Source of the DNA: Duncaniella sp. | GTDB lineage: Bacteria > Bacteroidota > Bacteroidia > Bacteroidales > Muribaculaceae | Length of the DNA stretch: 64,000 bases | NCBI GenBank assembly: GCA_029056055.1 | Contig: JAIDCC010000052.1 | Coordinates: 1 to 64,000, forward strand | Direction of reading: 5' to 3' | Shown: piece after piece, positions 1-6,736 of the stretch | How positions within the stretch are numbered: position 1 is the first letter of the stretch | Layout: every line of letters begins with the position of its first letter | Notes under the pieces: generated by a model | What the model was told of the DNA's origin: nothing | The model's input: only the letters and a program-made list of their open reading frames with translations | The model's database searches: none | Translations under genes and position numbers: made by a program

Positions 1-120
1 GTGTAGCCGCGCTACACGATTGAGTGACAAGCATAAAGCATCCAAAAAGAACGAGTTTTATTATTCAAGAATTTTTCCACAAACATATATCGTTTTATTT
101 TTAGAACTTACTTATATAAT
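1..120 (+). repeat. MITE-like repeat, right part, cut by window start
   Basis: Positions 1-17 form a hairpin (GTGTAGC, 3-nt loop, GCTACAC). This is followed by a stretch shared with the elements at 37024-37210 and, inverted, 11154-11339 (AAGCATCCAAAAAGAACGAG, then ATATATCGTTTTATTTTTAG and AACTTACTT). The left end lies outside the window. No gene is seen in bases 1-221. Confidence 0.75.
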
Positions 121-221
121 AAAAGCAGGGGTGGTCACGTTTAAGGGTCGTCGGCTGTCACATCGTGGCGGTCGTCGCCAACTCGTTTTTCTGAATTTTC
201 ATACATCAAACTTATTGCAAG

Positions 222-1070
222 ATGCAAAAATCTAAAATACTGGGTCTGGGAGCAGTGGTGCTCATGGCCGCCGGACTCGCCGCCTGTGGCGGAAATGAGG
301 GCTCTGAAAATCAAGACGTCGAAATCGACAGCTTCGCGTTCAATCAGGTGCTCAAATCGGCCTCGCGCAACTATCTGTTGAAAATCGACGGCGACGACCA
401 TTACCTCAACATTTCGGCCCGCATTGCGTGGCCCGAGAAACTCGGACACGCCGACATCGCCCAGTTGCAGGACTCGCTCGCAAGCTACACCTTCGGCGAC
501 TCAATCTATGCCACCCCCGACGAAGCTATCATCAACTTTATCGACGGCATCCACGACCTCAAGAACTACTTCGACGAAATCGACGAAATCTCTGTGGTAG
601 ACAGCATCCCCTCCGACCAGCCCGCATTCATCATGCGCTCCGAAGCCGAGATGACCGATGTCAACGAAGAATACGTCACCTACACCGTGACAAATTCGCA
701 GTATCTCGGCGGCGCCCACGGCGAGGTGATGCAATTTCCCTTCACCTACGACCTTGAGCACGCCAACGTACTAACCGCGTCAGACTACTTCCTGCCCGGC
801 CATGAAAAGGAAGTGCTCGACATCATCAAGCAGAGCCTTGCCGACCAGATGGGCACCATTCCCGAACACCTCGCCAAGATGGGCATTTTCGCCTACGACA
901 ACGTAGGCGTCGGAATGCCCTACATCAAGGGCGAGACCCTCTTCATCCACTACAACATCTACGAGATTGCCCCCTACGCCGCCGGCCAGTTTGACATCCC
1001 GGTGAGCAGCGTGCTCATCTCCCCCTACCTCCGTCCCGAGGTCAAAACCCTCATCGGCTACGACTACTAA
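222..1070 (+). CDS. DUF3298 (RsiV-type) lipoprotein
   Basis: A 282-residue predicted lipoprotein. It has a basic start, a hydrophobic stretch and a lipobox ending LAAC-G, so it should be lipid-anchored in the envelope. The central and C-terminal part (SQYLGGAHGEVMQFPFTYDLEHANVLTASDYF) resembles the DUF3298/RsiV domain, which is found in anti-sigma factors and in many uncharacterised Bacteroidota lipoproteins. No anti-sigma helices or neighbouring sigma factor are seen, so a regulatory role is not supported. It stands alone and ends at a strong terminator. The domain call comes from motif memory and is moderately sure; the biological role is unknown. Confidence 0.75.
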   Translation: MQKSKILGLGAVVLMAAGLAACGGNEGSENQDVEIDSFAFNQVLKSASRNYLLKIDGDDHYLNISARIAWPEKLGHADIAQLQDSLASYTFGDSIYATPDEAIINFIDGIHDLKNYFDEIDEISVVDSIPSDQPAFIMRSEAEMTDVNEEYVTYTVTNSQYLGGAHGEVMQFPFTYDLEHANVLTASDYFLPGHEKEVLDIIKQSLADQMGTIPEHLAKMGIFAYDNVGVGMPYIKGETLFIHYNIYEIAPYAAGQFDIPVSSVLISPYLRPEVKTLIGYDY

Positions 1071-1091
1071 TCCCTCCCAAACCATACAAAA

Positions 1092-1125
1092 CAAAAGCCG
1101 CCCCCGGGGCGGCTTTTGTTTTATA
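1092..1125 (+). terminator. Rho-independent terminator
   Basis: The stem CAAAAGCCGCCCC / GGGGCGGCTTTTG at 1092-1118 is followed by TTTTAT, just after the DUF3298 lipoprotein. The remaining bases to 1364 hold no convincing gene. Confidence 0.9.
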
Positions 1126-1364
1126 TATATCCTGCAATGACAGTCCTGCGTATGGCATTTCTGATTGCGAACATTGCGGTTCAAAAAAGCTATGTTCAAT
1201 CTTAATGAAAACAGCCGCAGTGACCGTATGTTGAGAAAACCATCACTCCTATACTGCGCCGCCGTGCCCATACACAACGTAATCTAAGCATGGAAGAAGC
1301 CTGAGTCATCGCACTCTAACCCTATATCTACAAAAGCAACCTCCTTGCCAATTTATAAATTTAC

Positions 1365-1724
1365 TTACATTCCGAGTATGGCGGCCGGGGCTATGCCGAG
1401 AATGAGGCATAAAGCTTTGGCGATACGCAAAGTCGGTTCAGCTCGTCCTGATATGTAATCGCTGACTCTTGAAGGACTTACTCCAAGCTCCTTTCCAAGC
1501 TGTTTTTGAGTCATCCCTCTTTCTTCGATAGAAAGACTGATTAACTCTCCGATAGTGGGTTTCGCTATCGGGTAATGAATTTTCTCATAGGCATCAACCA
1601 CATCTGAAATAATGGCAAGCTCTATGGCGTTCTTGTCGCTTGCCGGAGTTTCATCCGTCACAAGTGGCAACAGTTCCTCGATACGATTTAGTGCATACTC
1701 ATATTGCTGTTTTGAAATTTCCAT
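1365..1724 (-). CDS. HigA-like antitoxin / XRE-family regulator (orphan)
   Basis: About 119 residues from the preferred start MEISKQQYEYALNRIEELL. The acidic N-terminal part followed by AYEKIHYPI and a helix-turn-helix (MTQKQLGKELGVSPSRVSDYISGRAEPTLRIAKAL) matches the COG5499 HigA-type antitoxins. These bind DNA and usually repress an operon with a HigB mRNA-cleaving toxin. No toxin-like frame is present upstream (1788-2082) or downstream. A longer in-frame start at 1787 exists, but a promoter -7 element at about 1800-1808 would leave it almost leaderless, so 1724 is preferred. Function as an antitoxin is therefore doubtful; DNA binding is likely. Confidence 0.75.
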   Translation of the reverse strand: MEISKQQYEYALNRIEELLPLVTDETPASDKNAIELAIISDVVDAYEKIHYPIAKPTIGELISLSIEERGMTQKQLGKELGVSPSRVSDYISGRAEPTLRIAKALCLILGIAPAAILGM

Positions 1725-1799
1725 ATCGTTGCTATTAGATGGTTGAACAATCAACCCTTTGAGTTTTTTATGTGGGATGCGGTGCATAACTTCTCTTTT

Positions 1800-1834
1800 G
1801 GCAAAGTTAGTGATAAATTTTGAATTACAAAGGC
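1800..1834 (-). promoter_or_regulatory. Bacteroidota-type promoter for the HigA-like gene
   Basis: Read on the minus strand: TTTG, an 18-nt spacer, then TAACTTTGC. The spacer is slightly shorter than the usual 19-21. It gives a leader of about 70 nt to the start at 1724. Confidence 0.55.
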
Positions 1835-1968
1835 TATAGTCTGAGAAATTTTGTAATACTGCACAGCTCTTAATTTAAGATTGCTTTGTATTCTCAATGA
1901 TTATGCTATTTTTATAGTGGGAGCTGCGCGGGCGTGCCGATATGAGGGCGGTTGGTAGGGATATTAGA

Positions 1969-2002
1969 AATCAGCCATTTAGCGCGGGCTAAATGGCTGA
2001 TT
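1969..2002. terminator. Stem-loop terminator, possibly bidirectional
   Basis: Arms AATCAGCCATTTAGC and GCTAAATGGCTGATT with a 4-nt loop lie just downstream (minus strand) of glmM. AT-rich flanks on both sides allow termination either way. Confidence 0.75.
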
Positions 2003-2082
2003 ATTATGTTGTCGGACGTATGGGTGCGGATGTCGGACTTAAGTTTTGAATGCTTGTGTGTCCGGGGGGAGGAGGGAAGGGG

Positions 2083-3468
2083 TTAAATCATCGAGGCGAT
2101 GATTTTTTTGATTTCTTCGGCGAGGGCGTCGGCTTCGGCCATGGTGGCGGCCTCTGAATAGATGCGGATGATGGGCTCGGTGTTTGATTTGCGCAGGTGG
2201 ACCCACGAGTCCTTGAAGTCGATTTTCACACCGTCGATGTCGGTGATTTGCTCGCCGGCAAATTTGTCTTTCATTGCCGCGAGTATGGCGTCGACATCAA
2301 TGTCGGGGGTAAGTTCGATTTTGTTTTTGGCTATTTCGTAGGCGGGGTAGGTCTTGCGCAGTTCCGACACTTTCTTGCCGCTCTTGGCAAGCAGCGTCAG
2401 GAAGAGAGCCACACCGACGAGTGCGTCGCGGCCGTAGTGGGCTTCGGGGTAGATGACGCCGCCGTTGCCCTCGCCGCCGATGACGGCTCCGGTCTCTTTC
2501 ATTTTGGTGACGACGTTGACCTCGCCTACGGCTGCGGCCGTGTAGGTGCAGCCATGTGCTGCGGTGACGTCGCGGAGCGCGCGCGACGAGCTCAGATTGC
2601 TCACCGTCGAGCCGGGGGTGTGAGAGAGCACATAGTCGGCCACCGAGACGAGGGTGTATTCCTCGACAAACATTTCGCCGTTTTCCATCACGATGGCGAG
2701 GCGGTCAACGTCGGGGTCGACCACGAAGCCCACGTCGGCGCGTCCGTCGGCCATGAGCGACGAAATCTGAGTCAGGTTCTGAGGTATCGGTTCGGGGGTG
2801 TGGGCAAACTTGCCGTTGGGTTCGCAGTTGAGTTCGATGATGTTTTCAACGCCGAGAGCGCGGAGCAGCTGAGGTATCACCACGCCGCCAACAGAGTTGA
2901 CCGCGTCGACGGCCACAGTGAAATTGGCCTTGCGGATTGCGTCGACATCGACGAGGCGCAGCGCGAGCACCTGCTCGATGTGGCGCAGATTCCACGTGTT
3001 GTTGACATACTCGGTGCCGAGGTGGTTGACGTCGGCATAGACGATGTCGCCCTCTTCGGCTATGCGCAGCACTTCCTTGCCCTGTGCGTCGTTGAGAAAT
3101 TCGCCCTCCTCGTTGAGAAGCTTGAGCGCATTCCACTGGCTCGGGTTGTGGCTCGCAGTGAGAATGATGCCGCCGCAGGCCTTCTCGCCGGTGACGGCCA
3201 CTTCGGTGGTGGGTGTCGAGGCGGGGCCGATGTTGATTACGTCAAAACCCATGGCCGTCAGAGTGGCACACACGAGTTTCTCAACCATAGGGCCGCTCAG
3301 ACGCGCGTCGCGCCCGACGACGATAGAACGAGTGGCGCGCGTGGTGGTGCGCGATATGAAGGTGGCGTAAGCCGCCGTGAATTTCACGACATCTACGGGC
3401 GAAAGGCCGTCGCCCTGCGCGCCGCCTATGGTGCCGCGGATGCCCGAAATAGATTTTATGAGTGACAT
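2083..3468 (-). CDS. glmM: Phosphoglucosamine mutase
   Basis: A 461-residue alpha-D-phosphohexomutase. It would convert glucosamine-6-phosphate to glucosamine-1-phosphate for UDP-GlcNAc, feeding peptidoglycan and LPS synthesis in the cytoplasm. The phosphoserine loop TASHNP (residues 104-109, Ser106), the metal loop DPDVDR (251-256), the sugar loop EGNGGVIYP near 334 and the phosphate loop RKSNTEPIIRIY near the C-terminus are all present. Length fits the family. The metal loop is DPDVDR rather than the common DGDxDR, a variant known in Bacteroidota. It is the last gene of an nrnA-DUF4827-glmM cluster on the minus strand. Other phosphohexomutase specificities cannot be excluded by sequence alone. 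Confidence 0.93.
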   Translation of the reverse strand: MSLIKSISGIRGTIGGAQGDGLSPVDVVKFTAAYATFISRTTTRATRSIVVGRDARLSGPMVEKLVCATLTAMGFDVINIGPASTPTTEVAVTGEKACGGIILTASHNPSQWNALKLLNEEGEFLNDAQGKEVLRIAEEGDIVYADVNHLGTEYVNNTWNLRHIEQVLALRLVDVDAIRKANFTVAVDAVNSVGGVVIPQLLRALGVENIIELNCEPNGKFAHTPEPIPQNLTQISSLMADGRADVGFVVDPDVDRLAIVMENGEMFVEEYTLVSVADYVLSHTPGSTVSNLSSSRALRDVTAAHGCTYTAAAVGEVNVVTKMKETGAVIGGEGNGGVIYPEAHYGRDALVGVALFLTLLAKSGKKVSELRKTYPAYEIAKNKIELTPDIDVDAILAAMKDKFAGEQITDIDGVKIDFKDSWVHLRKSNTEPIIRIYSEAATMAEADALAEEIKKIIASMI

Positions 3469-3507
3469 GTCAAAAAGATTTTTGAAATGGAGTTTCCGGC
3501 AAATACT

Positions 3508-3526
3508 GAAGTTTAAACAACTTCAC
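3508..3526. terminator. Small palindrome between DUF4827 gene and glmM
   Basis: TGAAGTT, a 5-nt centre and AACTTCA form a short hairpin. The core GAAGTTTAAAC also forms the ends of the repeat at 5341-5500. It has no long T tract, so termination would be weak. Confidence 0.4.
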
Positions 3527-3529
3527 AGC

Positions 3530-4105
3530 TCAGACCATCGGCTTGAAGTAGCTGATGACGTAGAGGTAGGGCACGACGTAGCTCATTTCCGACGAGGCGC
3601 CCATCTGCGACTTCACCACGAGGTTTACCTTGGCGTTCCAACCCAGGAAGCGGCACGGCATCTGAAGCCCCTCGCCGTAGATTTGCGACTGGCTGTTGTA
3701 GAGCTCGTCAAACACGAAGTATGACGGCGAAGTGGAAAGGTCTGACGCATTGCCCGCGCCGACATTGGTGCCACCGACCACATACGAGAAGAGGCTGTAG
3801 CGCATGTAGCGGAAGTAGACACGCTCGCCGGCCTCAGGGCGCGAATCGGGGTCGCCTGCGTCGAGCACCTGCATGTAGACGTTGCCCTCATCGTCGAGAC
3901 GGTAGTAAGGGGCGTTGGGACCCACCTGAAACACGGAGTCCTCGGGGATGGAAATCACCACGTGGTGTTCGGCCAGAAAGGCATTCACGGCGCGGGTCTC
4001 GTCGGTGAGGAGTTCGGCGTAGCTCTTGGTGTGGTCACAGCTCATGGTGATGAGACCCAAAAGTCCGAGCAGCGATATGGCAAATGTGAAAAAACGAAAT
4101 TTCAT
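3530..4105 (-). CDS. DUF4827 lipoprotein, FKBP-like
   Basis: A 191-residue predicted lipoprotein with lipobox ITMSC near residue 23. The rest (YFRYMRYSLFSYV, YGEGLQMPCRFLGWNAKVNLVVKSQMG, VVPYLYVISYFKP) resembles DUF4827, a Bacteroidales family related to FKBP-type prolyl isomerase folds. It sits between nrnA and glmM, a neighbourhood I recall from other Bacteroidales. Whether it has isomerase activity is unknown; many FKBP active-site aromatic residues cannot be assigned here. An envelope folding or scaffold role is an inference. Confidence 0.8.
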   Translation of the reverse strand: MKFRFFTFAISLLGLLGLITMSCDHTKSYAELLTDETRAVNAFLAEHHVVISIPEDSVFQVGPNAPYYRLDDEGNVYMQVLDAGDPDSRPEAGERVYFRYMRYSLFSYVVGGTNVGAGNASDLSTSPSYFVFDELYNSQSQIYGEGLQMPCRFLGWNAKVNLVVKSQMGASSEMSYVVPYLYVISYFKPMV

Positions 4106-4142
4106 TGCAATGGAGATGTGTATGGATAAGTTGGTGGAGAGA

Positions 4143-5210
4143 TTAGCTTAGGTATTGGTCGTAGTTGGGTAGCACCGAAATCAGATGAGTCACGGCCTCG
4201 GCGAGCGAGCCCTTGAACTCTCCGCCGGCGGCGTTGGCGTGGCCGCCACCCGAGAAACAGTCTTCGCAGATGCGCGACACCGAGAAATCGCCCTTCGAGC
4301 GCATCGACACCTTGACCGTGTCGGGGCCATCCTCGCGCATGAACACCGAGTAGGTCACGTCGGGCATAGCCAGCGGCACGTTGACCAATCCCTCCGTGTC
4401 GCCCTTCCCGTAATCAAACTCGTCGAGTTCGGCCTGCGAGAGCATGATGAGCGCCGCACGGTGCTGCTTGAAGAGCTGCATTCGGTATTGGCCGTAGCCC
4501 ATGATGCGAATGCGCGACTCCGACGACGTGTTCATCACCAACTTGAAGAGATTGTCTTTGTCGATGCCTTTGAGCATGAGGTCGTGGATGATGAGATAGA
4601 GGTCGGGGTCGTTGGAATTGTATGAGAAATTGCCCGTGTCGGTCATCATGCCGGTGTAGATGCACGCCGCCGACGAGCGGGTGAGGTTGCGGGTCCAGTA
4701 GGCCTGCCACAACACGATGTAGAGCAGCGCAGAAGTCGACGACACCTCGGGATGCGAGATGAGCACGTCGGCCTCGATTGACGGGTCGAGATGATGGTCG
4801 ATGACCACACGGCGCGCCTGTGAGGCACGCACGAGCGGCTCGAGACGGTCGAGGCGCTTCAGGTCGTTGAAGTCCATGCAGAAAATCAGGTCGGCCTGTT
4901 CGATGAGCCGCGCCGCCGTCTCGGGCTGTCGCGTCGAAGCCACGATGTCTCTGACACCCGGCAGAAACTGCAACGCGCGGGGGGCGCAGTCGGCGGTCAC
5001 AACGCGCGCCTCCTTGCCCAACGTGCGCAGCACGGCTGCAAGCGCACACGACGAGCCCAAGGCGTCGCCGTCGGGACTCACGTGGCAGGTGACCACAATG
5101 TTGCGGGCCGCAAGCACCAGCGTCTTGAGGCGGTCGATGAGCTCCTGCTCGATTACGGTCTGAAACCGCGAGCGAGCTCGTTCGTTGGCTGAGGTTTTCT
5201 GTGTTGGCAT
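4143..5210 (-). CDS. nrnA: DHH/DHHA1 phosphoesterase, NrnA-type oligoribonuclease / pAp phosphatase
   Basis: A 355-residue cytoplasmic DHH-family enzyme. It would degrade short RNA oligonucleotides and 3'-phosphoadenosine-5'-phosphate. Motif I HVSPDGDALGS lies at residues 43-53, the DHH motif VIDHH near 136-140, and the DHHA1 glycine motif GGGHANAAGG near 325; all are metal- or substrate-binding. The ATG at 5210 (MPTQKT) is preferred over a TTG four codons upstream. A TAACTTTGC -7 element lies only a few bases upstream of it (about 5219-5227), giving a very short leader. It heads the cluster with DUF4827 and glmM. Confidence 0.9.
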   Translation of the reverse strand: MPTQKTSANERARSRFQTVIEQELIDRLKTLVLAARNIVVTCHVSPDGDALGSSCALAAVLRTLGKEARVVTADCAPRALQFLPGVRDIVASTRQPETAARLIEQADLIFCMDFNDLKRLDRLEPLVRASQARRVVIDHHLDPSIEADVLISHPEVSSTSALLYIVLWQAYWTRNLTRSSAACIYTGMMTDTGNFSYNSNDPDLYLIIHDLMLKGIDKDNLFKLVMNTSSESRIRIMGYGQYRMQLFKQHRAALIMLSQAELDEFDYGKGDTEGLVNVPLAMPDVTYSVFMREDGPDTVKVSMRSKGDFSVSRICEDCFSGGGHANAAGGEFKGSLAEAVTHLISVLPNYDQYLS

Positions 5211-5340
5211 AACTTTATGCAAAGTTACAAAATCCGTCCTACATATCCCCCCACGTTTGGAGTTTTTAACATTTCAGGGATACCAAAAATCATGAAGTTG
5301 TTTAAAACTTTTTTACGGTGAAATAGAACTTAATTAAGGT

Positions 5341-5500
5341 AGAAGTTTAAACCGACCTCTTTTCGGGTCTTTCATCATCTTTTTGGCTGATTTTTCACCT
5401 CTCATCGGTCGTGTAGCTCGCTACACTCCCTCTTCGATGTGGAAAATCATCTCAAAAATCTGATAAAATCTCCGAAAAGAAAAAAGTTTAAACAACTTCT
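5341..5500. repeat. MITE-like inverted-repeat element with central hairpin
   Basis: The left arm 5341-5366 (AGAAGTTTAAAC ... CTTTTCGG) is an imperfect inverted copy of the right arm 5472-5500 (CCGAAAAG ... GTTTAAACAACTTCT). In the centre sits the hairpin GTGTAGC TC GCTACAC at 5411-5426, then GAAAATCATCTCAAAAAT, close to the centre of the element at 11154-11339. A third copy of the arm core is at 5293-5312. It fills the nrnA to outer-membrane-protein gap; no gene is seen there. Confidence 0.75.
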
Positions 5501-5515
5501 AGAAAATCTTTTCGT

Positions 5516-5524
5516 AACTTTGCG
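5516..5524 (+). promoter_or_regulatory. -7 element upstream of the barrel gene
   Basis: TAACTTTGC starts 27 bases before the ATG. No clear TTTG lies at the proper spacing, so the -33 box is weak or absent. Confidence 0.5.
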
Positions 5525-5542
5525 GGCAAAAGAATTATCAGG

Positions 5543-6244
5543 ATGAAACTTGCAAGGATTTTTATAAGTGGGTTGCTTTTGATTGGCGCGGGGGTGTGTC
5601 AGGCGGTCGGGGCTGAGGGGGCGGATACACCCCCGCGGTGGGATGTCTCGCTGCAGGGCGGACTTTACGTCAATAACGAACAGGCATGGCTGCTCCGGCC
5701 CGCTGTGGGCTATTCGTTTAATGACTACGTCGGGGTCAGTCTGGGCGTGGAGTTTACGAGCCAGTATAACCAGCCGAGCCGCTTCACCCAAATCGACGGC
5801 TATGAGGCGGAGCTGCTGCGCTCGGAGAGAGACGTGGCATGGATGGTGTTCAAACCTGCGGTAGTGTTTCGTTCGCCCCGCATCAGTCTTAGCCGCGATG
5901 GCTTCTACCGGCTATGGTTTGAGACCGCGCCGGGTGTGAGTCTGGCTTGCCCGTTCCGCAATTCGCTCACCTACGAGCTCAAGGAGTTTCAGGGAGGAGT
6001 GTCGCAGGTGTTCGACGTGCGGCGTTTTCCGAATGAGCATCTGACGTGGGTGTATTGGAACGTGTCGCTCTCGGCAAAAGTGGCCATTGACCGTTTTACG
6101 GTCGGGCTCGGGTATGAACTTTCGAATTTCGACTATTATTCGTGTCGGCGCAACGTGACGCTCGCTTCCGGCGAGAAATTTGCGGTGCCCTCGAAGCAGA
6201 TGAGTCAGTCGGTGTTCGTCACCGTAGGCTACGCATTCTTTTAG
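5543..6244 (+). CDS. Predicted outer-membrane beta-barrel protein
   Basis: A 233-residue protein with a clear signal peptide (MKLARIFISGLLLIGAGVCQAVGAEG). After it, short alternating amphipathic strands (WDVSLQGGLYVNN, LLRPAVGYSFNDYVGVSLGVEF, FTVGLGYELSNF) end in SVFVTVGYAFF, whose terminal Phe is typical of BAM-inserted barrels. The size suggests an eight- to ten-strand barrel of the OmpA/PorT-like class. No ligand or enzyme motif is seen; the function is unknown. Confidence 0.75.
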   Translation: MKLARIFISGLLLIGAGVCQAVGAEGADTPPRWDVSLQGGLYVNNEQAWLLRPAVGYSFNDYVGVSLGVEFTSQYNQPSRFTQIDGYEAELLRSERDVAWMVFKPAVVFRSPRISLSRDGFYRLWFETAPGVSLACPFRNSLTYELKEFQGGVSQVFDVRRFPNEHLTWVYWNVSLSAKVAIDRFTVGLGYELSNFDYYSCRRNVTLASGEKFAVPSKQMSQSVFVTVGYAFF

Positions 6245-6257
6245 CGGCTGGGGAGCT

Positions 6258-6314
6258 GAAATAAAAAAATCCGTCCTCGCGAGTGGGGCGGGGACGGATT
6301 TGGAATGGGGGGAA
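6258..6314 (+). terminator. Terminator, copy 1 of a duplicated block
   Basis: AAATCCGTCC pairs with GGACGGATTT at about 6267-6301 after the barrel gene. The whole block recurs almost identically at 6671-6726. Confidence 0.8.
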
Positions 6315-6670
6315 GGTGCGTTGATTTCACGTCGTGGGTCTGCGCGATGCCGCGAATTGGTACGGCGGCAGGGGGTAATCCGACATCGTGGGTCTGCGTG
6401 GACGCGCCATGGCGCGTCCCTACCTGAAAATCAGGTTGTTATATTACGTTACATCCCTGAAGGGGATGAATATTGTTTATGTCGGACAATTGTGAGCTGC
6501 TTGAGAGTAGTCGACAAATCACCCCTACGCGCATGGAATATTCATCCCCTTCAGGGATGTGTTTGAAAATGAAATCGTTATCCCCACGAATGAATTCGTG
6601 GGGCTTTGCAATTCATCCCCTCCGGGGATGGGCGGCAACGCGAGATAACCAACTGATTTATAGGTGGGCG
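6315..6670. repeat. Cluster of REP-like palindromes
   Basis: A gene-free stretch. It contains the perfect 20-bp palindrome GGACGCGCCA / TGGCGCGTCC (6400-6419); two perfect 24-bp inverted copies of a CATCCCTGAAGGGGATG-type unit (6451-6474 and 6537-6560), each itself palindromic; a CCCCACGAA / TTCGTGGGG hairpin (6582-6603); and CATCCCCTCCGGGGATG (6614-6630). The same unit types recur at 9608-9657 and 47055-47900. The frames here are products of the repeats and look non-coding. Confidence 0.85.
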
Positions 6671-6726
6671 GAAATAAAAATCCGTCCTCGCGAGTGGGCG
6701 GGGACGGATTGGAAATGGGGGTAAAG
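6671..6726 (-). terminator. Terminator, copy 2 of a duplicated block
   Basis: Near-identical copy of 6258-6314. It lies just downstream (minus strand) of htpG and can end that transcript. Confidence 0.8.
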
Positions 6727-6736
6727 ACTCTATTTA

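Noticed and set aside
2197..3465. Long open frame opposite glmM
   Set aside because: Antisense shadow of a well-supported gene; residues are His/Val/Asp-rich with no motif.
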